DNA of 64,000 nucleotides from an uncultured Lachnospiraceae bacterium (GCA_934330725.1 CAKRGM010000001.1:1-64000); one strand, 5' to 3'; shown: positions 52,354 through 59,800, counted from the first letter of the stretch. Program-made: numbers and translations. The notes: generated by a model from the letters alone, not told the origin.

Positions 52354-52614
52354 ATGGAAGCGATAATAACAGGCCTGGTAGCAATTGTAGTCTGCATGAT
52401 TAATAATGTGTTCCAGGGAAAAGAGGCAAAAAGACAGAATAATAAAACAATTGCGTTAATTGATTATAAGCTTAATGAACTCACAAAAAGAGTTGATAAG
52501 CATAATAATGTAATTGAAAGGACTTATCGATTAGAAGAGATAACGGCGCTTCAGGATGAGCGAATTAAAGTCGCAAATCATAGAATTGATGATTTAGAAA
52601 GAAATTCAAACTAG
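52354..52614 (+). CDS. XhlA-like holin-associated protein
   Basis: 86 residues: N-terminal membrane segment (IITGLVAIVVCMINNVF, about 4-20) and a coiled coil. This is the layout of hemolysin XhlA-type proteins that work with holin. AAGGAG lies 11 nt before this ATG and only 4 nt before an out-of-frame ATG at 52347, so two starts compete. Confidence 0.7.
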   Translation: MEAIITGLVAIVVCMINNVFQGKEAKRQNNKTIALIDYKLNELTKRVDKHNNVIERTYRLEEITALQDERIKVANHRIDDLERNSN

Positions 52615-52635
52615 AAAGGTTAAAAAGGTGGAAGT

Positions 52636-52857
52636 ATGTTTAAAAATTGTGTATTTAATGCAAGTGTTAACACAAAAAAGTGGATTAAAGCAGCAGCAGT
52701 TAGAGCAGTTAGGACAGTAGCGCAGACATTTGTTGCAACAGTAGGCACAGCAGCAGTAATAAGCCAGGTCGATTGGAAGATAGTAATATCTGCAAGTGTG
52801 CTTGCCGGTATATTATCAGTTGCCAACTCAGTTGCTGGATTACCGGAAGTAGAATAA
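52636..52857 (+). CDS. Holin (Dp-1-like)
   Basis: 73 residues. Basic N terminus, then two hydrophobic segments (about 29-43 and 47-66) and ending SVAGLPEVE, the layout of the Dp-1/SPP1 holin group. Makes membrane holes to let the lysin reach the wall. GGTGGAAG precedes the ATG. It lies directly before the endolysin. Confidence 0.82.
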   Translation: MFKNCVFNASVNTKKWIKAAAVRAVRTVAQTFVATVGTAAVISQVDWKIVISASVLAGILSVANSVAGLPEVE

Positions 52858-52873
52858 ATCTTAAGATTACATA

Positions 52874-52899
52874 GGCAGTGGGTATATATGCTCACTGCC
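52874..52899 (+). other. Hairpin between holin and endolysin
   Basis: GGCAGTG (52874-52880) pairs with CACTGCC (52893-52899) around a 12-nt loop, with no T run. It covers the alternative ATG at 52888 and leaves GGAAAGGA free for the start at 52912. Confidence 0.55.
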
Positions 52900-52911
52900 G
52901 GAAAGGAAAAA

Positions 52912-53985
52912 ATGCGAGGAATAGACGTAAGTAGTTACCAGGGGAATATAGACTGGGAGACAGTTAAAAATGCAGGGGTAGAGTTTGCAATATTAAAAGT
53001 AATAAGAAAAGATCTTAATCCAGATAAACAGTTTGAGACAAACTGGAGAGAATGTATGAATGCAGGAATTAAAGTGCAAGGAGTGTATAACTATACATAT
53101 GCGATTACTGTTGATAAAGCAGTAAATGATGCTACAAGAGTTATACAGATATTAAGCGGCAGAAAAGCAATGGTATGGCTTGATGTTGAGGATACGTGTC
53201 TAACACATCTTGGACATACGCTTATTGATATTATTAATGCATACAAAGCAGTTATTGAAGCAGCAGAATGCACATTTGGCGTATATACAGGTTTATGCTT
53301 TTATGAGTCTTATATTAAACCATATGCAGCGGATATAAATTGCCCTTTTTGGATAGCACGATATCCGTCTACACGCACAATGAATGTACAAGATAATCCT
53401 GATGAAAGTAAAACACCAGTAATAGCACATGCATTATATGGATGGCAATATTCGTCTGCTGGTAGTGTGCCGGGCATTAATGGAAATGTGGATATGGATT
53501 TCTATTATGAAGAGAATGAAACAATTGCACCGGTGCAATGCGAAAAACAGGATTTAGGAAATGTTGATGTAAGATATGCTGCATATACGGACAAATGGTG
53601 GCCGGAAGTTATAAATAGAAATGATTGGGCTGGTAAAGGTGATAATTATGGCATAAAAGCACTTGCTATTGGAGTGAGCAAAGGTACTGTAAAGTACAGA
53701 GTACATATTTTCAATGGAGACTGGTTGCCATTTGTAACAGGATATGATATTAATGATTACATAAATGGATTTGCTGGAAACCTTAATCAGGAAATCGATG
53801 CTATTCAGGCTATATTCTATACACCAGAAGGATACTTCTACAAATACCTTCATTATATGGTATCAGTTAAAGATAATCCTAAATTTTACTCGGAACAGAT
53901 TGATGATTGCAAAACCAATGGAATGGATGGACATGCCGGTATAATTGGTAAGGCGATAGATAAATTTCAGTGTTGGGTTGAATAA
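52912..53985 (+). CDS. Endolysin, GH25 lysozyme with ChW-like wall-binding part
   Basis: 357 residues from 52912 (GGAAAGGA). Residues 1-200: GH25 muramidase, MRGIDVSSYQGNIDW with Asp5 and the active pair Asp91-x-Glu93 (WLDVED), cutting between MurNAc and GlcNAc. A linker holds the palindrome-encoded IAPVQ. Residues about 215-357: VKYRVHIFNGDWLPFVTGYD...EIDAIQAIFYTPEGYFYKY, resembling clostridial Trp-rich (ChW) repeats or related wall-binding domains. No signal peptide, so it needs the holin. Confidence 0.92.
   Translation: MRGIDVSSYQGNIDWETVKNAGVEFAILKVIRKDLNPDKQFETNWRECMNAGIKVQGVYNYTYAITVDKAVNDATRVIQILSGRKAMVWLDVEDTCLTHLGHTLIDIINAYKAVIEAAECTFGVYTGLCFYESYIKPYAADINCPFWIARYPSTRTMNVQDNPDESKTPVIAHALYGWQYSSAGSVPGINGNVDMDFYYEENETIAPVQCEKQDLGNVDVRYAAYTDKWWPEVINRNDWAGKGDNYGIKALAIGVSKGTVKYRVHIFNGDWLPFVTGYDINDYINGFAGNLNQEIDAIQAIFYTPEGYFYKYLHYMVSVKDNPKFYSEQIDDCKTNGMDGHAGIIGKAIDKFQCWVE
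53525..53538. repeat. TTGCACCGGTGCAA palindrome, copy 4
   Basis: Perfect copy in the linker of the endolysin gene, again read as IAPVQ, symmetrical over 16 bp as ATTGCACCGGTGCAAT. Confidence 0.95.
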
Positions 53986-53997
53986 GCGGGTGACGTT

Positions 53998-54168
53998 ATG
54001 ACTACAGCAAGCAGATCAGGCAAAATCGTTACGGGCTCAAAAGTTAAAATAAAAGGAAGAGCAGACATAACATACGATGTAGGAGAGGTATATAATAATA
54101 TAGTAGTATTATACTTACATGATAAAAAGGTCGGGGAATTCACACAGAAACAGCTAATAGTATTATGA
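53998..54168 (+). CDS. 56-residue protein after endolysin
   Basis: MTTASRSGKIVTGSKVKIKG...ending FTQKQLIVL; GCGGGTGA lies before the ATG. The pattern (GSKVKIKG, YNNIVVLYLHDKKVGEF) suggests a small SH3-like barrel, possibly a wall-binding accessory to the lysin. Starts 12 nt after the lysin stop. Confidence 0.6.
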   Translation: MTTASRSGKIVTGSKVKIKGRADITYDVGEVYNNIVVLYLHDKKVGEFTQKQLIVL

Positions 54169-54234
54169 GTTTCTTCATATTTAATAAGAATTGTTTTATG
54201 AAAAATAATTTGGTGATATTAATCGAAGTAAAAA

Positions 54235-54276
54235 TAATAAAAAAGAGCTCTCAGTATATTCTGGGAGCTCTTTTTT
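54235..54276. terminator. Bidirectional terminator closing the late region
   Basis: AAAAAAGAGCTCTCAG pairs with CTGGGAGCTCTTTTTT around a 6-nt loop; a 10-bp core flanked by A and T runs. Confidence 0.93.
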
Positions 54277-54329
54277 ATTATACATTATAATATATTTATA
54301 TTTCGAAAAATGTAAAATAATCAATTATT

Positions 54330-54358
54330 TTGTAAAATAATGTTATATAATATATAAT
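54330..54358 (+). promoter_or_regulatory. Promoter of the right-end accessory genes
   Basis: TTGTAA (54330-54335), 17 bp, TATAAT (54353-54358) in a very AT-rich stretch, with terminator upstream. The two genes after it are thus a separate unit. Confidence 0.65.
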
Positions 54359-54437
54359 AAAATAAATTAAATTAAAAGGAATTAAAAATATGGTATCTAT
54401 TATTCGAAATTACGACTATATTAAGGGGGTATAATAC

Positions 54438-54872
54438 ATGGACAAATATTTAAAAAGAATACTGGAATTCTGGAAATCGATATGGGGTAAATTAGCAGTA
54501 TTTTCTGTTTGTGGTAGTGTTATTGCTCTTTTTATTGCCAGCTTTGTATTGGATAAGAATATTACTTTGGAAATAATGAATGAGTGGGTTGGAATGGTAT
54601 TAGGAATGATAGCATTAGTGTTAGGAATCATCTCTCTGTTTTTAGGATTTTATAATGTACAACAATCAGATATTGTACAAAAGCAAACAATTGAGATAAT
54701 GAATAAAGTAAAAGAGGATATCCAATCTGAACTAAATGAGATGCATTCAGATATGAATTATCAATTTAATGTATTAAATAATGGTAATTATCGTGGAACA
54801 GGAAAAAATTTAAAATCTAATATAGAAAACCTTAAAATTAATGATAAAAATAATTGGGAGGAATTAAAATGA
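54438..54872 (+). CDS. Two-pass membrane protein, prophage cargo
   Basis: 144 residues. Membrane segments at about 19-38 (LAVFSVCGSVIALFIASFVL) and 51-72 (GMVLGMIALVLGIISLFLGF), then a cytoplasmic or outer coiled coil (about 75-115). Own promoter, very AT-rich. Coupled with the next gene (4 bp overlap). Position at the end of the prophage, after lysis genes, is typical of lysogenic cargo such as superinfection exclusion. Function not known. Confidence 0.72.
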   Translation: MDKYLKRILEFWKSIWGKLAVFSVCGSVIALFIASFVLDKNITLEIMNEWVGMVLGMIALVLGIISLFLGFYNVQQSDIVQKQTIEIMNKVKEDIQSELNEMHSDMNYQFNVLNNGNYRGTGKNLKSNIENLKINDKNNWEELK

Positions 54873-55351
54873 AAAAGTATTTAAATAAATTAAATGCTGG
54901 TATGTTTATATGTGATAAATTCGAAACAGGAAATGAAGAACCACTAAAAAATATATGTGGAATTAAGAATAAATTGATATTAGATAAAAATAATAAAACT
55001 AGCTTTAGTTTTGTATGTGATTTAAGTTTTATTGAATTTGAAATTCCAGAACAGGGAGGAGACTTATCTTTTAGATTTTATATTAGAACTTTGGGAGGCG
55101 AACAATCATATATTATTCCATTTTTGGTAACTGAAATGCATTTGGTTGAGGGTAATGAAGGGGTTATGACACGCAGCCTTCCAATGATGATTGAAGTCCC
55201 AGATTTTGAGTTTCCTAGGACCGGAGAATATGCAATAGAATTATATTATTATTTTGGTAAAATAGATCATGATATAGAAAAAAGTAATCGTGGTTATTAT
55301 AGAATACCAGATAATTTCGTTAATGCGCTTATGTTTCATGTAAACAGTTGA
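54869..55351 (+). CDS. DUF6941-like beta-sandwich protein, prophage cargo
   Basis: 160 residues from 54869 (GGGAGG, 9 nt). AGMFICDKFE, LSFRFYIRTL, SLPMMIEVPDFEFPRTGEYA and IELYYYFGKI recall the DUF6941 family, a beta-sandwich of unknown role. No membrane part. Second in a two-gene cargo unit with the membrane protein. Defence or immunity against other phages is inference from position only. Confidence 0.65.
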   Translation: MKKYLNKLNAGMFICDKFETGNEEPLKNICGIKNKLILDKNNKTSFSFVCDLSFIEFEIPEQGGDLSFRFYIRTLGGEQSYIIPFLVTEMHLVEGNEGVMTRSLPMMIEVPDFEFPRTGEYAIELYYYFGKIDHDIEKSNRGYYRIPDNFVNALMFHVNS

Positions 55352-55515
55352 GCATATGTTAGTAAATTCTTGATACATATAGAAAATTGGTTAACAAAAA
55401 TGGAAAACGTCGGCAAAGAGTAGATTAAATTAAAAATAATAATTATAATATAAAGGTTAATATAATGAGTTTCTTCCTAATTTATAATAATATGAAATTG
55501 TATAAATAATTATTA

Positions 55516-55535
55516 GAAACTAACAAGTAACTAAC
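55516..55535 (+). promoter_or_regulatory. Right integrase arm sites
   Basis: GAAACTAAC (55516-55524, one mismatch) and GTAACTAAC (55527-55535), 11 bp apart, same orientation and spacing as the left array. They lie 40 bp inside the attR core. Confidence 0.75.
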
Positions 55536-55574
55536 AATATGATTTAATATCAAGTAAATACGCATTTTGCTGTT

Positions 55575-55611
55575 TCTGTTGAGGAAGCTGCAAAGGCTGG
55601 TAAGTTCTAAG
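55575..55611 (+). other. attR core
   Basis: Identical over 37 bp to 19052-19088. It is the displaced end of the GGGtGRT gene, with its stop codon. Confidence 0.93.
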
Positions 55612-55655
55612 TTTTAGGATTTTAATATGTGTACAGTTTTAACGTGTACACATTG

Positions 55656-55738
55656 AAAAAAGGCATTTGTACACATTTTGTACACATTAGGTTTTAATGT
55701 GTACAATCAAATGTGTGTACAGGTGCCTTTTATTTTTA
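55656..55738 (+). terminator. Displaced native terminator of the GGGtGRT operon
   Basis: A very long hairpin: AAAAGGCA pairs with TGCCTTTT, and internal TGTACACAT words pair with ATGTGTACA words, with TATTTTT after it. It lies about 45 bp after the attR core, where the gene's own terminator would have been before phage insertion. Confidence 0.85.
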
Positions 55739-55740
55739 TA

Positions 55741-55845
55741 GTTTATTCAATATGTCTTCTGGAAACACTTATTAAAGCTTCTGAAGCCAGAATTAAAGAA
55801 TCTCGCTATAAAAGATGGAGAAATGAAGCGAGAATTAGAGATTGA
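55741..55845 (+). pseudogene. Possible gene remnant
   Basis: An open frame ends at TGA 55843-55845 and reads ...LIKASEARIKESRYKRWRNE..., with the charge pattern of a real helical protein end, but no start or upstream part exists. A hairpin terminator (55844-55873) overlaps its end. Family unknown; may be chance. Confidence 0.3.
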
Positions 55846-55873
55846 ATCATGTAATTCATGGTTCTCTTTTTTT
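55844..55873 (+). terminator. Hairpin terminator upstream of the chemoreceptor
   Basis: GAATCATG (55844-55851) pairs with CATGGTTC (55857-55864), then TCTTTTTTT. Confidence 0.7.
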
Positions 55874-55881
55874 AACAAAAA

Positions 55882-55910
55882 TTGCATATATACCCATCTG
55901 GTGGTAAAAT
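55882..55910 (+). promoter_or_regulatory. Promoter of the chemoreceptor gene
   Basis: TTGCAT (55882-55887), 17 bp, TAAAAT (55905-55910). The leader would be only about 15 nt, which fits the lack of a strong ribosome binding site. No sigma-28 type motility promoter is seen. Confidence 0.65.
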
Positions 55911-55930
55911 ATAAATATAAGAAAAAGTAG

Positions 55931-57757
55931 ATGGCACAAAAAACAAAACAAATACATAGTCAGATAAAAGACGTACGTTTGAGACATGGATTAAGTTTTA
56001 AACTTGTATTATATGTATCTTTACTTGTTTTTGTATCATGTGCGGTTTTAATGGTTACCAGCACATTGAAATTCAGAACAATCGGGGAACGGATGAAGGA
56101 GATCAGAGTCGATACTGTTATGAATGGTTACAAATTGCAGATAAAGTCTGAGGTTCAGACCGGAATATCTATTATTCAGAACTATTATGATAAGTATAAA
56201 AATGGCGAGATGACTGAAAAAGAAGCGCAGGAAGCAGCGAAGGATACATTAAGACAGTTCAGATATGGCGATCAGAAAGATGGTTATTTGTGGATTGACT
56301 CAACAGATTATACACTTGTAATGCATCCTATCCTGCCTGACCAGGAAGGAAAAAACAGATATGATCTGGAAGATAAAAAAGGAACAAAGATCATTCAGAC
56401 AATGTTTAAATCAATTGAATCCGGAGATGGATACAGTACATTCTGGTTTACAAAATCCGATGGTAAAACGGTTGCAGAAAAAACAGCTTATTCCGAAAAG
56501 TTTGATAAATGGAACTGGGTTGTTACGACTGGTGTGTATACAGAGGATATTCAGGAAGTACTTAATGATACACAGATAACGGATATATTCAAGAGTGCAG
56601 AAGCGTTCTTAGGCGGTGAAAGCATAATATTAATTGCCGGATCGATATTAATTGCATTTGCTTGTATAAGAGTTGTAGTAAATACATTAAATAAAGTAAA
56701 AGTTGATTTGAATAATATTGCAGATGGTGATTTGACACTTGAAGTGGATGATCACATTTTAAAAAGAAAAGATGAACTTGGTGTAATGGGAAGCACAATG
56801 CAGAGTATGGGTGATTCTTTAAAAGAAATGGTTAAGACGGTAAAGTCTTCAGCTGGTTCGGTAAATAAATCGTCTGTAGAGTTAAAGTCTACAGCTGATA
56901 CAACATTATCTGCAACAAATGAAATTTCAAAAGCAATTGAAGAAATCGCATCAGGCGCGACAAAGCAGATTGATTCAGTCCAAAACATTGCAAATGATAT
57001 TGAGAATATTAATAAAAACATTGAAAGTGTAAACAAGTCGGTAGAGGATATTACTGAGTGTTCTGGTAAAGTGGCAGAGAGCAGCAGCTTTATGCAGCAG
57101 AAAGTAAATTTTATGTCTGATGGAAGTTTAAAAATGTCAGACAGTATTTCTGAAATAAGTGAAAAGATACAATCTACGAGTAAAGTTATTCATAGTGTGG
57201 AAGGAATAATAGAGGTAATTGAAGATATAGCTTCACAGACAAAACTCCTGAGTCTTAATGCAAGCATTGAAGCAGCAAGAGCCGGTGAGAGCGGAAAAGG
57301 CTTTGCTGTTGTTGCAACGACAATACGGGAACTGAGCGAAAGCACATCAACGCAGCTTGAAGAAGTCAAGAAGATAATTGACAGACTTGTTGCAGATTTT
57401 AATCAGTGTATTAATGCAATTAACGATGTAATTAAGAACAATGATGCGCAAAAAGGCGAAATTGGCAGTGTTATAACAAGTTTTAAGGAACTGGAAGATA
57501 ATATTAATGAAACAAATGAACGTATACATGCGATTGAAAAAGCAATTAATGATACAGCAATTCAGACACAGTCCGTTACTGAACAGGCTGATAGTCTGAC
57601 AGGCGTGGTTGAGACTTCTGCAGCATCTACGCAGGAAGTAAATGCATCCATAGAAGAACTTAATGCTTTAATGAATGAAGTGCTTTCACATTCACAGAAT
57701 ATGCATTCAGAGTCAGTTCATTTAAATGATAACCTGAAACATTTTAAGGTTGAATAA
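55931..57757 (+). CDS. Methyl-accepting chemotaxis protein with Cache sensor
   Basis: 608 residues. Membrane segment at about 23-45, outer single Cache domain (about 46-225, with FRYGDQKDGYLWIDSTDYTL and VMHPILPDQEGKN), second membrane segment about 232-255, HAMP region, and the cytoplasmic signalling part with the conserved tip ASIEAARAGESGKGFAVVA (about 455). It senses small molecules and controls CheA. First intact gene right of the prophage. No other motility genes are in the window. Confidence 0.93.
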   Translation: MAQKTKQIHSQIKDVRLRHGLSFKLVLYVSLLVFVSCAVLMVTSTLKFRTIGERMKEIRVDTVMNGYKLQIKSEVQTGISIIQNYYDKYKNGEMTEKEAQEAAKDTLRQFRYGDQKDGYLWIDSTDYTLVMHPILPDQEGKNRYDLEDKKGTKIIQTMFKSIESGDGYSTFWFTKSDGKTVAEKTAYSEKFDKWNWVVTTGVYTEDIQEVLNDTQITDIFKSAEAFLGGESIILIAGSILIAFACIRVVVNTLNKVKVDLNNIADGDLTLEVDDHILKRKDELGVMGSTMQSMGDSLKEMVKTVKSSAGSVNKSSVELKSTADTTLSATNEISKAIEEIASGATKQIDSVQNIANDIENINKNIESVNKSVEDITECSGKVAESSSFMQQKVNFMSDGSLKMSDSISEISEKIQSTSKVIHSVEGIIEVIEDIASQTKLLSLNASIEAARAGESGKGFAVVATTIRELSESTSTQLEEVKKIIDRLVADFNQCINAINDVIKNNDAQKGEIGSVITSFKELEDNINETNERIHAIEKAINDTAIQTQSVTEQADSLTGVVETSAASTQEVNASIEELNALMNEVLSHSQNMHSESVHLNDNLKHFKVE

Positions 57758-57771
57758 ATTACATATTATTA

Positions 57772-57818
57772 AAAATGCATTGGATATTGAAACATAGTCA
57801 TATATCCAATGCATTTTT
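57772..57818 (+). terminator. Chemoreceptor terminator
   Basis: AAAATGCATTGGATAT pairs with ATATCCAATGCATTTTTT around a short loop. It can also work for the minus-strand gene at 57832. Confidence 0.88.
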
Positions 57819-57831
57819 TAATAATTTAATT

Positions 57832-58122
57832 TTAATTTTTAGACTTTGAGGAAGAATTTCCTTTGATGTATTCTTTGTATTCGCGGTATACTTTATAATA
57901 TACACAGGCTGGAAGGTAAAGAATTATTCCTACGATTACAAATGCAAATCCACCTTTTGTAAAAGTTGGAATTCCGACGAGAAAACATACAGCAAATGCA
58001 ATATACAACAGGATGTATGCAGCTTTATATATCTTTGCTGAACGTTTTTTGCCATTTGAATATATGTAACCATTACTATATGTTATTTTTGTACCATTTG
58101 AATTTTGTTCTTTTTTTTCCAT
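57832..58122 (-). CDS. Small two-pass membrane protein
   Basis: 96 residues starting MEKKEQNSNGTKITYSNG at 58122, with GGAGATTAG just upstream. Two hydrophobic segments (AAYILLYIAFAVCFLVGIP, about 34-52, and FAFVIVGIILYLPACVYY, about 58-76) and a basic Ser/Lys tail. Function unknown. The region upstream is a four-hairpin repeat insertion which duplicated the ribosome binding site. Confidence 0.72.
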   Translation of the reverse strand: MEKKEQNSNGTKITYSNGYIYSNGKKRSAKIYKAAYILLYIAFAVCFLVGIPTFTKGGFAFVIVGIILYLPACVYYKVYREYKEYIKGNSSSKSKN

Positions 58123-58132
58123 ACTAATCTCC

Positions 58133-58265
58133 ATTCCGCAGACGCTTTGCGTCGGAGAAATCGCGAGCTGAATTTTAAGATTCAGCTCTGCGATCATGGC
58201 TACTTTGTGGTGCCTGCGGCACAAATAGCCGTGTGAAAAATCATTGCATCAGCATGATTTTTCAC
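58133..58265. repeat. Four-hairpin repeat element with flanking 10-bp duplication
   Basis: Four hairpins in line: GACGC/GCGTC (58141-58153); ATCGC-GAGCTGAAT with ATTCAGCTC-GCGAT (58160-58194); GGCTA...TAGCC (58198-58230); and GTGTGAAAAATCAT/ATGATTTTTCACAC (58231-58267). ACTAATCTCC flanks both sides (58123-58132 and 58266-58275), like a target duplication. It contains no ORF of note. The last hairpin start is found again at 11532. Confidence 0.72.
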
Positions 58266-58351
58266 ACTAATCTCCTATATGTAAATTTTATAAAATATAC
58301 AGACTTTAGTTTAATATAAAGTATTATAACCTAAATATATAAAAATACAAA

Positions 58352-58700
58352 GTGTTTTTATATGAGAAAATTGAAAGTTATTATAATCAGTTTATAGATG
58401 AAGATACACAGGAGCATATTTGCAGTAAGAAAAATCATGAGCATTTAGCTGATTATCCATCACAGTATAAATATTGTGCAGCATTTAATTATAATTTATC
58501 AAATATACCTGGAAAGGAATCTGCGTTCTTTTTATATTGTTTCAAATAATATTCCATATACCGGAGGTTGTGTTGCAATTCAGGAAAAATATATGATTGA
58601 AATTATGCAAAATATAGATAGTAGTACAGTAATGATTATAGATCCTGAAAAAATCTATATAAGTAAAAAATACACAAATAAATGTCAAGGCCTTGTATAA
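58352..58700 (+). pseudogene. Broken L,D-transpeptidase (YkuD-like) gene
   Basis: Two frames overlap: the first reads ...AAFNYNLSNIPGKESAFFLYCF then stops; the second continues NNIPYTGGCVAIQEKYMIEI. Together they rebuild the YkuD-related pattern with the conserved TGGCVA catalytic cysteine. A frameshift lies near 58540-58550. The N-terminal half is missing too, so the gene is a truncated, frameshifted remnant. Confidence 0.6.
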
Positions 58701-58996
58701 TAATAACAATACCCATTGTGCATAATGATATAAAAATGGTCGCAAATGTTGTTAAAAATATAGAATATGACTATATTATATAATATTTGCTGGAATATTA
58801 TATGACAATATGATACAATAATTGTGATGTGAAGGTGAGTAACATCATTTAGGAGAAGGTATTTTTTATAGGGTTTATTAATATAAAATAGTAAAATATA
58901 TTATGGACGTAATTGAATTTGATTATATTTTACATATAGATATATTTAATTAGTAAATCTTTGGGGTAACAAAAAATATATGTAAACGGGGTAAGT
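58701..58996. other. AT-rich gap, nothing seen
   Basis: No convincing ORF, RNA or repeat was found. An AGGAGAAGG word near 58852 has no start codon at a proper distance. Confidence 0.6.
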
Positions 58997-59031
58997 TTAG
59001 CCGGAAGGAATAGGGACCTTCCGGCTAATTT
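58997..59031 (+). terminator. Hairpin terminator before the GreA-like gene
   Basis: TTAGCCGGAAGG (58997-59008) pairs perfectly with CCTTCCGGCTAA (59017-59028), then a short TTT. The gene it ends is not evident; perhaps the ancestor of the broken gene at 58352. Confidence 0.65.
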
Positions 59032-59130
59032 CGTAATATAAAATATGAAAATAACTGGTTTTGCTATGAATTTTATAATGTAGTATACTACTGATAATGC
59101 ATTGGATATTGCATAGAAATGGAGGCTGTA

Positions 59131-59631
59131 ATGCATAACGAATTAACTAAAAATGATATTAAAAAGATGGAAGAAGAAATTGAATACAGAACGCTTGTTG
59201 TAAGAAAACAGGCGCTTGAGGATGTTAAAGAGGCAAGAGCCCATGGGGACTTAAGTGAGAATTTTGAATATCATGCTGCAAAGAAGGTAAAAAATCAGAA
59301 TGAGAGCAGAATAAGATATTTACAGAGAATGATAAAAACAGCTGTAGTTATTGATGATGATTCTGCATCAGATGAAGCAGGAGTGAATAATACAGTTGAG
59401 GTATATTACGAGGATGATGAAACTACAGAAAAAATTAAACTTGTTACTACTGTAAGACAAGACTCGCTGCAAAGTCTGATTAGTATAGAATCACCTCTGG
59501 GAAAGGCAGTGCTTGGCCACAAGGTTGGAGACAGGGTGCTTGTTGAAGTAAATGATAATGTAAGCTATTATATTCAGATAAAATCGATTTCTAATACAGA
59601 TGATTCGGATGATAAAATACAAAGCTATTAA
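59131..59631 (+). CDS. GreA/GreB family transcription factor
   Basis: 166 residues from the ATG at 59131 (TGGAGG, 5 nt). N-terminal coiled coil with EARAHGDLSENFEYHAAK, carrying Asp40 and Glu43 at the tip that help RNA polymerase cut backtracked RNA; then the FKBP-like C-terminal domain (SPLGKAVLGHKVGDRVLVEV). It could be a second GreA paralogue rather than the main one, because its N terminus is more divergent (IEYRTLVVRKQALE). Confidence 0.9.
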   Translation: MHNELTKNDIKKMEEEIEYRTLVVRKQALEDVKEARAHGDLSENFEYHAAKKVKNQNESRIRYLQRMIKTAVVIDDDSASDEAGVNNTVEVYYEDDETTEKIKLVTTVRQDSLQSLISIESPLGKAVLGHKVGDRVLVEVNDNVSYYIQIKSISNTDDSDDKIQSY

Positions 59632-59712
59632 TATATCGGGGAAAGATGTGCAGATAATAGGCAATTTGTTTGTATTTTAACTTTATTTAAAATATAAAAA
59701 GTATACAATGTA

Positions 59713-59741
59713 TTGACATAATATATCTGAAATGATATGAT
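59713..59741 (+). promoter_or_regulatory. Helicase gene promoter
   Basis: TTGACA (59713-59718), 17 bp, TATGAT (59736-59741), 60 bp before the start. Confidence 0.72.
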
Positions 59742-59800
59742 ATATTAAAAGAATATGATAAATATTTTTAATATATCACACGAAAGGTAAATTATATTAC

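Larger units (their letters stand above)
19052..55611. mobile_element. Complete temperate tailed-phage prophage, about 36.5 kb
   Basis: Bounded by identical 37-bp att cores. It has a full module order: integrase, immunity region, early/replication genes, late regulator, TerS, TerL, portal, MuF, scaffold, capsid, connectors, tail tube, chaperones, tape measure, tail fibre, holin, lysin and accessory genes. The long non-contractile tail set (tube, chaperones, 972-residue tape measure, no sheath or baseplate) indicates siphovirus morphology. No structural gene looks broken, so it may be inducible. Confidence 0.95.

Noticed and set aside
25659..53538. IAPVQ as a conserved peptide motif
   Set aside because: The three proteins share nothing else around it and a fourth identical DNA copy is non-coding, so the DNA sequence is the conserved unit.
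58352..58549. Two separate small genes at 58352 and 58476
   Set aside because: Joined, they reconstruct one YkuD-like domain; better explained as one frameshifted pseudogene.
57774..59111. 16-bp repeat AATGCATTGGATATTG at 57774 and 59096
   Set aside because: One copy is an arm of a terminator, the other lies in an AT-rich gap with no further similarity; probably chance or a small duplication.
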